Assembly: GCF_028476545.1 (NCBI RefSeq)
Contig: NW_026732527.1
Location: 7,501 to 71,500, forward strand
DNA from: Physella acuta
Lineage: Eukaryota > Mollusca > Gastropoda > Physidae
Length of the DNA: 64,000 bases
Direction of reading: 5' to 3'
Each line of letters opens with the position of its first letter. Position 1 is the first letter of the stretch. The notes under the pieces are model-generated. The model made no database searches, was not told where the DNA came from, and worked only from the letters and a program-made list of their open reading frames with translations. Below, piece by piece: positions 27,301 to 39,600 of this stretch. A program made the translations under genes and the position numbers.

Positions 27301-28818
27301 CCACGACACCATCCCACATAATGCTACACCTCCCCCACCTCCCACGCCACCATCCCACAAAACGCCACTCTACACCTCCCCACCCACCCCCACGACACCA
27401 TCCCACATAACGCTACACCTCCCCAACCCCCTACGACACCATCCCACATAACGCTACCTCTCCCCCACCCCCCACGACACCATCCCACATAACGCTACAC
27501 CTCCCCCACCCCCCCCCCCCCCACGACACCATCCCACATAACGCTATACCTCCCCCACCCCCCCCACGACACCATACCACTTAACGCTACACCTCCCCCA
27601 CCCCCCCCCACGACACCATCCCACATAACGCTACACCTCCCCCCCACGACACCATCCCACATAACGCTACACCTCCCCCCCCCGACACCATCCCACATAA
27701 CGCTACACCTCCCCCACCCCCACGACACCATCCCACATAACGCTACACCTCCCCACCCCCCACGACACCATCCCACATAACTTTACACCCCCCCACCCCC
27801 ACGACACCATCCCACATAACGCTACACCTCCCCCACCCCCACGACACCATCCCACATAACGCTACACCTCCCCACCCCCCACGACACCATCCCACATAAC
27901 TTTACACCCCCCCCCCCACCCCCACGACACCATCCCACATAACTTTACACCCCCCCACCCCCACGACACCATCCCACATAACGCTACACCTCCCCCACCC
28001 TCCACCCCTCACGACACCATCCCACATAACTTTACACCCCCCCACCCCCACGACACCATACCACATAAAGCTACACCTCCCCCCCCCACGACACCATCCC
28101 ACATAACGCTACACCTCCCCCACGACACCATCCCACATAAAGCAACACCTCCCCCACCCTCCACCCCTCACGACACCATCCCACATAACTTTACACCCCC
28201 CCTACCCCCACGACACCATCCCACATATTGCTACACCTCCCCCCACGACAACATCCCACATAAAGCAACACCTCCCCCACCCTCCACCCCCCACGACACA
28301 ATCCCACATAACGCTACACCTCCCCCCCCCCCACGACACCATCCCACATAACGCTACACCTCCCCCCCCCCCACGACAACATCCCACATAACGCTACACC
28401 TCCCCCACCCCCCACGACACCATTCCACATAACGCTACACCTCCCCCCCCCCCCCCACGACACCATCCCACATAACGCTACACCTCCCCCACCCCACCCC
28501 CCACGACACCATCCCACATAACGCTACACCTCCCCCCCACGACACCATCCCACATAAATCAACACCTCCCCCACCCCCCACCCTCCACGACACCGTCCCA
28601 CATTACGCCACTCTTCACCTCCCCCAGTTCCACCAGATTCGGTACTAGCCCAGGTCAAGTTCACCCGCTCAGCCTTTGACCCGGAAGAAGAGATCGGCGA
28701 AACCACGGGCATGAACCTACAAGCTGCCTACGATGACGTGGGGGCAGATGCCTCTGTTGCTGCCCTCTCTGGGCTCCTGGGAGCACTTTCGCTAATCGGA
28801 GCATACATTCTTTCTTAG
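15352..28818 (+). CDS. IgB: two-Ig-domain cell-surface protein, GPI-type tail (complete, 6 exons)
   Basis: Exons: 15352-15406, 16892-17139, 19493-19670, 23273-23451, 25124-25343, 28628-28818. Phases are 1,0,1,0,1, as in IgA. The spliced frame is 1071 nt (356 aa). The signal peptide is MRSHLMKFVAVVCFSLLI. Ig1 has Cys54 and Cys138 in DSGDYTC. Ig2 has Cys177 and Cys269 in DAGCYRC, with the extra pair Cys202/Cys266. The tail exon is acidic, then ends in a hydrophobic run (VAALSGLLGALSLIGAYILS) directly at the stop, which fits a GPI-anchor signal well. Its start (AQVKF...FDPEE) resembles the IgA tail (SHVRF...APEK). The donor of exon 3 (GTCAGC) is weak. AATAAA is only 3 bases past the stop. All five introns carry tandem or dispersed repeats. 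Confidence 0.88.
15715..16070. repeat. Dispersed CCATGGCGACCAACC repeats in IgB intron 1
   Basis: The phrase CCATGGCGACCAACCA recurs about five times at uneven spacing, mixed with CATACCACAGCCC. It is an old, degraded tandem array. Confidence 0.65.
16071..16891. other. Remainder of IgB intron 1
   Basis: Simple-sequence patches (a poly-G run near 16437-16450, CA repeats near 16828-16843) and AT-rich DNA. No gene is seen. The intron ends in CCCCAG at the exon 2 acceptor. Confidence 0.5.
17134..17870. repeat. 18-bp minisatellite made of the IgB exon 2 donor site, about 40 copies
   Basis: Unit is TTCCTGGTGAGATTTTCT with slight variants. The first copy is the real exon end and donor (TTCCTG|GTGAGA at 17134-17145). 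Open frames of 265 and 254 codons on the minus strand come from the 18-bp period and are not genes. Confidence 0.94.
18050..18776. repeat. 29-bp minisatellite in IgB intron 2
   Basis: Unit of 29 bp contains TTGACATTGTCAGACAGTTG and GCATATATT. About 25 copies. Confidence 0.94.
19065..19360. repeat. Degenerate short repeats in IgB intron 2
   Basis: Recurring phrase TATGCCCGTCGCTGTTTTAA with variants, unit about 25-28 bp, strongly diverged. The region up to exon 3 (19493) is otherwise plain intron. Confidence 0.55.
19696..23145. repeat. 30-bp minisatellite filling IgB intron 3, about 115 copies
   Basis: Unit contains TCCATAATCCATATCCACAT then TCTCACAATG. It starts 25 bp after the exon 3 donor, and remnants reach to about 30 bp before the exon 4 acceptor. 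Variant units show larger copied blocks: a 330-bp shift (TCTGTAATCC at 19831 and 20161) and a 750-bp shift (21214-21690 versus 21964-22440). The 1233-codon frame across it is an artefact. Confidence 0.97.
23437..24125. repeat. Dimeric 64-bp minisatellite made of the IgB exon 4 end and donor
   Basis: The real junction is GATTCTCGAATCACT|GTGAGTAGG. Each unit repeats this exon end plus donor, in two alternating forms (CTCGAATCACTGTGAGTAGG and CTGGATTCACTGTGAGTAGA). About 20 half-units follow the real site. Confidence 0.94.
24126..25123. other. Rest of IgB intron 4
   Basis: Contains decayed outliers of the donor array to about 24240, then poly-C (24505-24517) and poly-G (24640-24655) runs in a possible diverged inverted-repeat element, and AT-rich DNA. 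No gene. Confidence 0.45.
25344..26030. repeat. 21-bp minisatellite near the IgB exon 5 donor
   Basis: Unit is CTGTCTGTCATCTTACACGG with one more base, mixed with 19-bp variants. It resembles the exon 5 end and donor (TTGTCTGTCGTCAGTAAGTT followed by ACACGG), so it probably grew from that site with a small deletion. Confidence 0.9.
26060..26560. repeat. C-rich minisatellite with acceptor-like units
   Basis: Unit of about 37-47 bp contains GTAAACATGACGCCTCTCTA, then a run of 7-15 C, then ACAGACGCC. Each unit has a pyrimidine tract followed by CAG, a strong 3' splice-site look-alike. Length varies mainly in the C run. Confidence 0.92.
26565..28627. repeat. C-rich minisatellite made of the IgB exon 6 acceptor region, about 45 copies
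   Basis: Unit contains ACGACACCATCCCACATAAC then GCTACACCTCCCCCACCCC. The last copy is the real acceptor: ACACCGTCCCACATTACGCC then CTTCACCTCCCCCAG|TTCC at 28627/28628. Confidence 0.94.
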
Positions 28819-28820
28819 TT

Positions 28821-28826
28821 AATAAA
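28821..28826 (+). promoter_or_regulatory. Polyadenylation signal of IgB
   Basis: AATAAA begins 3 bases after the IgB stop, so the 3' UTR would be very short if this signal is used. Confidence 0.65.
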
Positions 28827-28829
28827 TGT

Positions 28830-29310
28830 TTTCTCTTTAGCCGTGTTTTCTTCTTCTTCGGTGCCTATTTACCACGTAATGTTGTATTAGTTAAGTAGTG
28901 AAGTCGTATTTATATGCATGCGAACTCTTTAGGCTTGGTAGTCTACAGTGTTAAATTTGGCAACAATATTTAAAAAAAAAATAGCCGTCAGATTAAAATA
29001 ATTAAAAAAGCATTCTGTAAAGCAAACTCCAGATAATTCGTTTCATCAAATTTGTTTAGTTTCAGAATTTTTTGTCCAGAATTGATTGATGCCCAATTTA
29101 AAAAAATACAGGGTGTCTGTGTGAAGCTAAAAAATGGATGGCGTAGGAATCTATATAAATAAAGCAAAGTGGTCGGGTGCCTGATAGGGCACTTCCGGGC
29201 GCCGCAGGCGCTTCAAATTTAGCAGGATCCTGCCTTCGGGTGACAGAACACGGGGGCCGGTTGGCCGAAAAGTCCACGATGAGGGGGTCAAAACTGACCC
29301 TCGACTGACC
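28830..29310. other. Spacer after IgB
   Basis: AT-rich at first, then moderately GC-rich from about 29160. No gene or RNA is recognised. Confidence 0.4.
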
Positions 29311-29319
29311 AGCGCCTTA

Positions 29320-30060
29320 TATGAGCTATATATCGAAACAAAATTCCCACGTAGGAAAATCTTCATAACTCCTGAGGTCGTAGACCGACCCTCACGGGTG
29401 GCAAAAAAACAAATTATGATATGTTCCGGAAAATTCCGGAAGACCGTTAGAAGTGACCGGTCCGAATTTTCCTTATAGAAACATTGTTATTTTTAAAAAA
29501 AAAAGATTACTATTTTCAAAACAATTTTATGGAACTTTGGCTTTGTACAGCTGGCTCATTTTTTGCATAGAGCTGAGTAAATGAATCGGCCTTATAGATA
29601 AACGATCGGTCAGCATCTGCTCGGGCGGCGAGGGCTATAAAGTGACCGCGAGTGAAATTCTCCATTTATATCGAAAAAAATGTCCCACGTAGGAACCCTT
29701 TGAAAACTCTTGGAGATGTACATCGGACCCTGGGGGTCAGGAAAAAAACGTGCTACCCTCGGGAAAATTCTGGAACAATTTTTAACTGACCAGAGGCCAT
29801 ATTTCCTTATATAAACATAGTACCGTTTTTTGTTAAAAAAAATAAATACAAAAATCTGGACGTACAAACCCAATCCTAACTCCTGAGATGGTAGAAATAC
29901 CCGCGGGGGTCACTATACGGTAGGCGTTATCTTCGGAAAAATTCCGGAAGGGCTTTAGAACGGACCGGTCCGAATTCCCTAGATAAACATTGTAAATTTG
30001 GTGAAAAACGATGACTATTTTCAAAACAATGTTTTGGAACTTTGGCTCTGTACACAGTGG
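29320..30060. repeat. Degenerate repeat block between IgB and IgC
   Basis: Similar phrases recur in order three to four times: CCCACGTAGGAA, 'aactcctgag.tgtaga', GAAAATTCCGGAA, 'agaccggtccgaattt', 'cttatataaacatagta'. A long match (ACTATTTTCAAAACAAT then TGGAACTTTGGCT) occurs near 29509 and 30012. This is an old repeat of about 200 bp or a repeat-bearing element, now diverged. Confidence 0.6.
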
Positions 30061-30144
30061 ATGGGCCCAAGCGTCAGGGCGTTACCTGGACAACTTCGAA
30101 TTAGCGGTGTCGCAGGAGATGCCAAAGGGGCTCAACCCTTGTTT

Positions 30145-30290
30145 CACTTCAGAATTTTCTCTGCTACATGGGTTGCTGGCCCCAGCTGAGAAGCCTTATC
30201 TGCCAGAGGGTTCGAACTCGGAACTTTTGGGCCATCAACCATGCGATCACCCATCCGACCACTCCGACTCAACACGTTTGTATTTAACAC
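30145..30290 (-). mobile_element. SINE family A, partial and diverged
   Basis: Reads, in minus orientation, as the tRNA-like head of family A: GAGGGTTCGAACTCGGAACT corresponds to its box B. Only the head and part of the body are present. Confidence 0.6.
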
Positions 30291-30388
30291 AGCAGGGTGT
30301 GGCTGTGGTCTAGTCGCTGGCACGTACACTTGGGCCAAGAAGGCTGTTGCTTCACACTGAGAACCACGGATTATATAACAGATTATTG

Positions 30389-30645
30389 GAGCAAGTACCT
30401 CATAGTTCGAACAAAGATTACATGGCCTAGTAATGTAGAGATAGTTGGAGTCAAGGAGCAAGTACCTCATAGTTCGAACAAAGATTACACGGGCTAGTAA
30501 TGTAGAGATAGTTGGAGTCAAGGAGCAAGTACCTCATTGTTCGAACAAAGATTACACGGGCTAGTAATGTAGAGATAGTTGGAGTCAAGGAGCAAGTACC
30601 TCATAGTTCGAACAAAGATTACATGGCCTAGTAATGTAGAGGGAT
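30389..30645. repeat. 67-bp tandem repeat, about 4 copies
   Basis: Unit contains AGCAAGTACCTCATAGTTCG, then 'aacaaagattac', then 'gtaatgtagagatagttgga'. Copies start near 30390, 30457, 30524 and 30591. Confidence 0.88.
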
Positions 30646-31084
30646 CAAGAAATAGTCATGGGGTAAATCCGTGTTTTTTTTTTCTGGGGCAGGTGTTGGT
30701 TTCACGGTCAGCAAGTGTTTGAATGTGGGTCAGAATTTGTCCTTTTCTAAGTGAAATGTTACAATCTATAACGACTTTGCAATGCCTCCCGATGTAACAT
30801 CTTCAGAAGTGTAAGCTCAGTAACTTGTATTTAACTTTCTCCAGCTTTGACTGCTGGTAGCGGCAACACTTCTTAAAACATCATTAGATTTCTACACCCT
30901 TCATTTTGAAATTCAAAGACGCACCCTGCTACGCACCGTGCTGTTCGGTTCGTAAAAGACAGGAAACCAAGTGATAACATTGCACAATATTATGAAAACA
31001 AAATGGTCCAAAATAACGTTTGCTTATCTAGACAAATTGACATACGATTTTGTTTTTAGTTAAAAGCTGAATGTTTTTTGTTAG

Positions 31085-31385
31085 TTAGGTATGTGTTAGT
31101 GTTAAGTTTGAAGACAACTGCACTTGTGTTTGTTAGGTCTATGTGGTAGTGTTGAGCTTGAAGACAACTGCACTTGTGTTTGTTAGGTCTATGTGTTAGT
31201 GTCAAGTTAGAAGATAACGCGACTTGTGTTTGTTAGGTAGATCAATGTGGTAGTGTCAAGTTAGAAGATAACGCGACTTGTGTTTGTTAGGTAGATCAAT
31301 GTGGTAGTGTCAAGTTAGAAGATAACGCGACTTGTGTTTGTTAGGTAGATCAATGTGGTAGTGTCAAGTTTGAAGACAACTGGAA
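31085..31385. repeat. About 54-60-bp tandem repeat upstream of IgC
   Basis: Unit contains TGTGGTAGTGTCAAGTTAGA and CGACTTGTGTTTGTTAGGT. About five copies end roughly 80 bp before the IgC start codon, so the array may lie in its 5' UTR or promoter. Confidence 0.85.
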
Positions 31386-31462
31386 TGTGTTTATACTGAC
31401 GGTGGTCAGGACTACAACAGATTGACGACAATGACGACGATGCTGTAGACGAGTAAACAACG

Positions 31463-33607
31463 ATGACAGTCTGGAACTTCGTCCGGATTTTAGTGTCACT
31501 CTCAGCATTATACCCCACCTGGGGCGGGGACTCAACAGGTAAGGAACATTAATTTTATTTTTCCGTGGTGAAATATGTCGTCTTCATACCTGCATACCTA
31601 TACTAAAGGATAACGTGTTACTAATCATGGTGTATGAGCATCTATTGAATTGGTACGGGTAATTGATTGCATATGTTAGGAGTCGTGTATGTTATTTCAT
31701 GTAATATCGCGTGACTCTACGTGCGGTTATTTACTGGCCTTAAGTGAACGTAACTTAGTGTATGATCATTCAGCGAAGTAGCAGAAAAAAATAGAGGTTA
31801 CTTTAATTTTAATCAAGTTAAGTTGGTTCTTATATGTATACGCTAGACCCAACTTTAGTGGGTAATTTTACTCTAGCTACAATAAGCAACACAATCCCAG
31901 GCAGCTAATGATAATCGCCGGGGTGCCAGTAGAATATTCCGTGCCCCTAAAGATGATCCGCCTCTAGAGCCCCGAGCCAGGCCTACTAGCACTGATCTTT
32001 TACCCTCAGCAAGTACCAAAGCCAAGACAGCCTTCATCTCCCCGCCCTCCCCCATTGAGGGGGACATGTTCCTCGTCACCTGTGACTCGACGATAGTCGC
32101 CCTTGACCCTAAGGTCAAGAACGTCACCAAACTGGAGATCTCAAGGTCAAACAACGTCACAGATTACATAGCTGTTTACTACCCAGGCAAGAAGTTAACA
32201 GTGGTAAGTTGCATGTTGTAGTTGGTAAGTTGTGAGATGCTATAGGTGGTAAGTTGGATGTTGTAGGTGGTAAGTTGCATGTTGTAGGTGGTAAGTTGCA
32301 TGTTGTAGGTGGTAAGTTGGATGTTGTAGGTGGTAAGTTGCATGTTGTAGGTGGTAAGTTGCATGTTGTAGGTGGTAAGTTGGATGTTGTAGGTAGTAAG
32401 TTGGATGTTGTAGGTAGTAAGTTGGATGTTGTAGGTAGTAAGTTGGATGTTGTAGTTGGTAAGTTGGATGTTGTAGTTGGTAAGTTGGATGTTGTAGGAG
32501 GTAAGTTGGATGTTGTAGTTGGTAAGTTGGATGTTGTAGTTGGTAAGTTGGATGTTGTAGGTAGTAAGTTGGATGTTGTAGGAGGTAAGTTGGATGTTGT
32601 AGGAGGTAAGTTGGATGTTGTAGGTAGTAAGTTGGATGTTGTAGGAGGTAAGTTGGATGTTGTAGTTGGTAAGTTGGATGTTGTAGGTAGTAAGTTGGAT
32701 GTTGTAGTTGGTAAGTTGCTTGTTGTAGTTGGTAAGTTGGATGTTGTAGGTAGTAAGTTGGATGTTGTAGGAGGTAAGTTGGATGTTGTAGATGGTAAGT
32801 TGGATGTTGTACGGGTAAGTTGGATGTAGTTGGTAAGTTGGATGTTGTAGGTAGTAAGTTGGATGTTGTAGGAGGTAAGTTGGATGTTGTAGGTGGTAAG
32901 TTGGATGTTGTAGTTGGTAAGTTGGATGTTGTAGGTAGTAAGTTGGATGTTGTAGTTGGTAAGTTGCATGTTGTAGTTGGTAAGTTGGATGTTGTAGGTA
33001 GTAAGTTGGATGTTGTAGTTGGTAAGTTGGATGTTGTAGGTAGTAAGTTGGATGTTGTAGTTGGTAAGTTGTGAGATGCTATAGGTGGTAAGTTGGATGT
33101 TGTAGGTAGTAAGTTGGATGTTGTAGTTGGTAAGTTGGATGTTGTAGGCAGTAAGTTGGATGTTGTAGGTGGTAAGTTGGATGTTGTAGGTGGTAAGTTG
33201 GATGTTGTAGGTAGTAAGTTGGATGTTGTAGGTAGTAAGTTGGATGTTGTAGTTGGTAAGTTGTGAGATGCTTTAGGTGGTAAGTTGGACAAAACACCTG
33301 AGATCAAAGACCCTATGTGGGCAAAACACCTATGATCAAAGCCGGACACAGCGCCTGTGATCAAACACCAGTTGATAGACCACCTGTGATCAAAGACCCT
33401 CTGCTGAGAAAACACCTGTGGTCAAACCCCCTATGGTCAAACCCCCTATGATCAAACCCCCTATGGTCAAAGCACCGCTATGGTCAAAGGCCCGCTGTGG
33501 TCAAACCCCCTATGGTCAAAGCCCCTATGGTCAAAGCTCCGCTGTGGTCAAACCCCCTATGGTCAAACCCCCTATGGTCAAAGCACCTGTGGTCAAAGGT
33601 CCGCGCA

Positions 33608-33665
<58 letters not shown>

Positions 33666-36600
33666 CAAGAAACTCCTGACGTCAGTGTTATCACCAGAAG
33701 TTGGTCATTCCATGTCCACATATGTTAGGGCTTGATGTGTTTCAGCCCCCTCCCCATATCTACATATGTTAGGGCTTGATGTGTTTCAGCCCCCGTCCAC
33801 ATATGTCTACATATGTTAGGGCTTAATGTGTTTCAGCCCCCGTCCACATATGTCTACATATGTTAGGGCTTGATGTGTTTCAGCCCCCGTCCACATATGT
33901 CTACATATGTTAGGGCTTGATGTGTTTCAGCCTTCGTCCACATATGTTAGGGCTTGATGTGTTTCAGCCTTCGTCCACATATGTCTACATATGTTAGGGC
34001 TTGATGTGTTTCAGCCCCCTCCCCATATGTCTACATATGTTAGGGCTTGATGTGTTTCAGCCCCCGTCCACATATGTCTACATATGTTAGGGCTTAATGT
34101 GTTTCAGCCCCCTCCACATATGTCTACATATGTTAGGGCTTGATGTGTTTCAGCCCCCGTCCACATATGTTAGGGCTTGATGTGTTTCAGCCCCCGTCCA
34201 CATATGTTAGGGCTTGATGTGTTTCAGCCCCCGTCCATATATGTCTACATATGTAAGGGCTTGATGTGTTTCAGCCCCCGTCCATATATGTCTACATATG
34301 TTAGGGCTTGATGTGTTTCAGCCCCCTTCCACATATGTCTACATATGTTAGGGCTTGATGTGTTTCAGCCCCCGTCCACATATATCTACATATGTTAGGG
34401 CTTGATGTGTTTCAGCCCCCGTCCACATATGTCTACATATGTTAGGGCTCGATGTGTTTCAGCCCCCGTCCACATATATCTACATATGTTAGGGCTTGAT
34501 GTGTTTCAGCCCCCGTCCACATATGTCTACATATGTTAGGGCTTGATGTGTTTCAGCCCCCGTCCACATATGTCTACATATGTTAGGGCTTGATGTGTTT
34601 CAGCCCCCGTCCACATATGTCTACATATGTTAGGGCTTGATGTGTTTCAGCCCCCGTCCACATATGTCTACATATGTTAGGGCTTGATGTGTTTCAGCCC
34701 CCGTCCACATATGTCTACATATGTTAGGGCTTGATGTGTTTCAGCCCCCGTCCACATATGTCTATATATGTTAGGGCTTGATGTGTTTCAGCCCCCGTCC
34801 ACATATGTCTACATATGTTAGGGCTTGATGTGTTTCAGCCCCCGTCCACATATGTCTATATATGTTAGGGCTTGATGTGTTTCAGCCCCCGTCCACATAT
34901 GTTAGGGCTTGATGTGTTTCAGCCCCCGTCCACATATGTCTACATATGTTAGGGCTTGATGTGTTTCAGCCCCCGTCCACATATGTCTATATATGTTAGG
35001 GCTTGATGTGTTTCAGCCCCCGTCCACATATATCTACATATGTTAGGGCTTGATGTGTTTCAGCCCCCGTCCACATATGTCTACATATGTTAGGGCTTGA
35101 TGTGTTTCAGCCCCCGTCCACATATGTCTATATATGTTAGGGCTTGATGTGTTTCAGCCCCCGTCCACATATATCTACATATGTTAGGGCTTGATGTGTT
35201 TCAGCCCCCGTCCACATATATCTACATATGTTAGGGCTTGATGTGTTTCAGCCCCCGTCCACATATATCTACATATGTTAGGGCTTGATGTGTTTCAGCC
35301 CCCCTCCACATATGTCTACATATGTTAGGGCTTGATGTGTTTCAGCCCCCGTCCACATATGTCTACATATGTTAGGGCTTGATGTGTTTCAGCCCCCGTC
35401 CACATATGTCTACATATGTTAGGGCTTGATGTGTTTCAGCCCCCGTCCACATATGTCTACATATGTTAGGGCTTGATGTGTTTCAGCCCCCGTCCACATA
35501 TATCTACATATGTTAGGGCTTGATGTGTTTCAGCCCCCGTCCACATATGTCTACATATGTTAGGGCTTGATGTGTTTCAGCCCCCGTCCACATATGTCTA
35601 CATATGTTAGGGCTTGATGTGTTTCAGCCCCCGTCCACATATGTCTACATATGTTAGGGCTTGATGTGTTTCAGCCCCCGTCCACATATGTCTACATATG
35701 TTAGGGCTTGATGTGTTTCAGCCCCCGTCCACATATATCTACATATGTTAGGGCTTGATGTGTTTCAGCCCCCGTCCACATATGTCTACATATGTTAGGG
35801 CTTGATGTGTTTCAGCCCCCGTCCACATATGTCTACATATGTTAGGGCTCGATGTGTTTCAGCCCCCGTCCATATATGTTAGGGCTTGATATGTTTCAGC
35901 CCCCGTCCACATTATGTCTACATATGTTAGGGCTTGATGTGTTTCAGCCCCCGTCCACATATATCTACATATGTTAGGGCTTGATGTGTTTCAGCCCCCG
36001 TCCACATTATGTCTACATATGTTAGGGCTTGATGTGTTTCAGCCCCCGTCCACATATATCTACATATGTTAGGGCTTGATGTGTTTCAGCCCCCGTCCAC
36101 ATATGTCTACATATGTTAGGGCTTGATGTGTTTCAGCCCCCGTCCACATATGTCTACATATGTTAGGGCTCGATGTGTTTCAGCCCCCGTCCATATATGT
36201 TAGGGCTTGATATGTTTCAGCCCCCGTCCACATTATGTCTACATATGTTAGGGCTTGATGTGTTTCAGCCCCCGTCCACATATATCTACATATGTTAGGG
36301 CTTGATGTGTTTCAGCCCCCGTCCACATTATGTCTACATATGTTAGGGCTTGATGTGTTTCAGCCCCCGTCCACATATGTCTACATATGTTAGGGCTTGA
36401 TGTGTTTCAGCCCCCGTCCACATATGTCTACATATGTTAGGGCTTGGTGTGTTTCAGCCCCCGTCCACATATATCTGCATATGTTAGGGCTTGATTTGTT
36501 TTAGCTCCCGTCCACATATGTCTACATATGTTAGGGCTTGATTTGTTTTAGCTCCCGTCCACATATGCTAGGGCTTGATGTGTTTCTGCCCCCTTCCACA

Positions 36601-39600
36601 TATGTCTACATATGTTAGGGCTTGATGTGTTTCAGCCCCCGTCCACATATGTCTACATATGTTAGGGCTTGGTGTGTTTCAGCCCCCGTCCACATATATC
36701 TACATATGTTAGGGCTTGATTTGTTTTAGCTCCCGTCCTCATATGCTAGGGCTTGATGTGTTTCAGCCCCCTTCCACATATGTCTACATATGTTAGGGCT
36801 TGGTGTGTTTCAGCCCCCGTTCACATATATCTACATATGTTAGGGCTTGATTTGTTTTAGCTCCCGTCCACATATGCTAGGGCTTGATGTGATTCAGCCC
36901 CCTTCCACATATGTCTACATATGTTAGGGCTTGATGTGTTTCAGCCCCCGTCCACATATGTCTACATATGTTAGGGCTTGGTGTGTTTCAGCCCCCGTCC
37001 ACATATATCTACATATGTTAGGGCTTGATTTGTTTTAGCTCCCGTCCACAAATGCTAGGGCTTTATGTGTTTCAGCCCCCTTCCACATATGTCTACGTAT
37101 GTTAGGGCTTGATGTGTTTCAGCCCCCGTCCACATATGTCTACATATGTTAGGGCTTGGTGTGTTTCAGCCCCCGTCCACATATATCTACATATGTTAGG
37201 GCTTGGTGTGTTTCAGCCCCCGTCCACACATATCTACATATGTTAGGGCTTGATTTGTTTTAGCCCCCTTCCACATATGTTAGGGCTTGATGTGTTTCAG
37301 CCAGAGGCGTAGCGACCCTTCCCTGTGCCCGTGGACAAACTTTCAATTTGGCGCCACCTCGGGAGCAAATTTTCAATTTGCACCCCCCTCAAACTTTCGA
37401 TTTGCACCCCCCCCCCCTCAAACTTTTGATTTGCACCCCCCTCAAACTATTTATAATGCAAAAATGCAGCTAAAATGACATTTTTTGTTGTTATTACAAC
37501 CCATTTTGGCGCCCCCTAAGGTCGGCGCCCGGGGACATATGTACCCCCTGCCCCCCCCATCGCTACGCCTCTGGTTTCAGCCCCCGTCCACATATGTCTA
37601 CATATGCTAGGGCTTGATGTGTTTCAGCCACCGTCCATATATGTTAGGACTTGATGTGTTTCAGCCCCCGTCCACATATGTCTACATATATTAGGGCTCG
37701 ATGTGTTTCATCCCTCGTCCACATATATCTACATATGTTAGGGCTTGATGTGTTTCAGCCCCCGTCCACATATGTCTACATATATTAGGGCTCGATGTGT
37801 TTCATCCCTCGTCCACATATATCTACATATGTTAGGGCTTGATGTGTTTCAGCCCCCGTTCACATATATCTACATATGTTAGGGCTTGATTTGTTTTAGC
37901 TCCCGTCCACATATGTCTACATATGTTAGGGCTTGGTGTGTTTCAGCCCCCGTCCACATATATCTACATATGTTAGGGCTTGATGTGTTTCAGCTCCCGT
38001 CCACATATGTCTACATATGTTAGGGCTTGATGTGTTTCAGCCCCCGTCCACATATATCTACATATGTTAGGGCTTGATGTGTTTCAGCCCCCGTCCACAT
38101 ATGTCTACATATGTTAGGGCTTGATGTGTTTCAGCCCCCGTCCACATATGTCTACATATGTTAGGGCTTGATGTGTTTCAGCCCCCGTCCACATATGTCT
38201 ACATATGTTAGGGCTATATGTGTTTCAGCCCCCGTCCACATATGTCTACATATGTTAGGGCTTGATGTGTTTCAGCCCCCGTCCACATATGTCTACATAT
38301 GTTAGGGCTTGATGTGTTTCAGCCCCCGTCCACATATGTCTACATATGTTAGGGCTTGATGTGTTTCAGCCCCCTTCCACATATGTCTACATATGTTAGG
38401 GCTTGATGTGTTTCAGCCCCCTTCCACATATGTCTACATATGTTAATGTTAGGGCTTGATGTGTTTCAGCCCCCTTCCACATATGTCTACATATGTTAAT
38501 GTTAGGGCTTGATGTGTTTCAGCCCCCGTCCATATATGCCTACATATGTTAGGGCTTGATGTGTTTCAGCCCCCGTCCACATATGTCTACATATGTTAGG
38601 GCTTGATGTGTTTCAGCCCCCGTCCACATATGTCTACATATGTTAGGGCTTGATGTGTTTCAGCCCCCGTCCACATATGTCTACATATGTTAGGGCTTGA
38701 TGTGTTTCAGCCCCCGTCCACATATGTCTACATATGTTAGGGCTTGATGTGTTTCAGCCCCCTTCCACATATGTCTACATATGTTATGGCTTGATGTGTT
38801 TCAGCCCCCGTTCCTCATCAGAGACTGGGTGGTGTACGAGAGCACCAGCACAGCTCTGGACCCGGAGCTCGAGATGCCGTCCTTGACCGCCATTAAGGTC
38901 ACGACCCGGAAGAATGACTCCGGAGTCTATGCTTGCTCCGTGCAGTATAAGCTTGGATTGACTTACTTCTACAAAACTTTCAAAAGTATTGTAATGGTCC
39001 AAGGTAAATCTATGTGTTGTTACAGATAGAAATACAGTTACAATAGCCCCATTACAGATAGAAATACAGTTACAATAGCCCCATTACAGATAGAAATACA
39101 GTTACAATAGCCCCATTACAGATAGAAATACAGTTACAATAGCCCCATTACAGATAGAAATACAGTTACAATAGCCCCATTACAGATAGAAATACAGTTA
39201 CAATAGCCCCATTACAGATAGAAATACAGTTACAATAGCCCCATTACAGATAGAAATACAGTTACAATAGCCCCATTACAGATAGAAATACAGTTACAAT
39301 GAGCCCCATTTAATTTAGAAATACACTTGTTACAATGGGCTCATTTACAGATAGAAATACATTTTTTACATTAAGCCACCTTTGCAGATAGAAATACATT
39401 TGTTACCGTAAGCCCCATTACAGATAGAAATACATTTGTTACAATGGACCCCTTTACAGATAGAAATACATTTGTTACACTAATCCCATAACTGATCGAA
39501 ATACAGTTGTTACAAAAAGCCCATAACAGATAGAAATACAGAATGTTACATTATTTTCCAGAAGCCACAGAGACGAATAGAATAGTCGAGAAAAACGTCC

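Noticed and set aside
32157-33415. Open frames of 270 and 391 codons on the minus strand, 191 on plus
   Set aside because: All arise from the 21-bp donor array; composition is purely periodic.
33728-38804. Could the regular 47-bp array be a CRISPR array?
   Set aside because: There are no variable spacers; the entire unit is repeated, in an animal intron.
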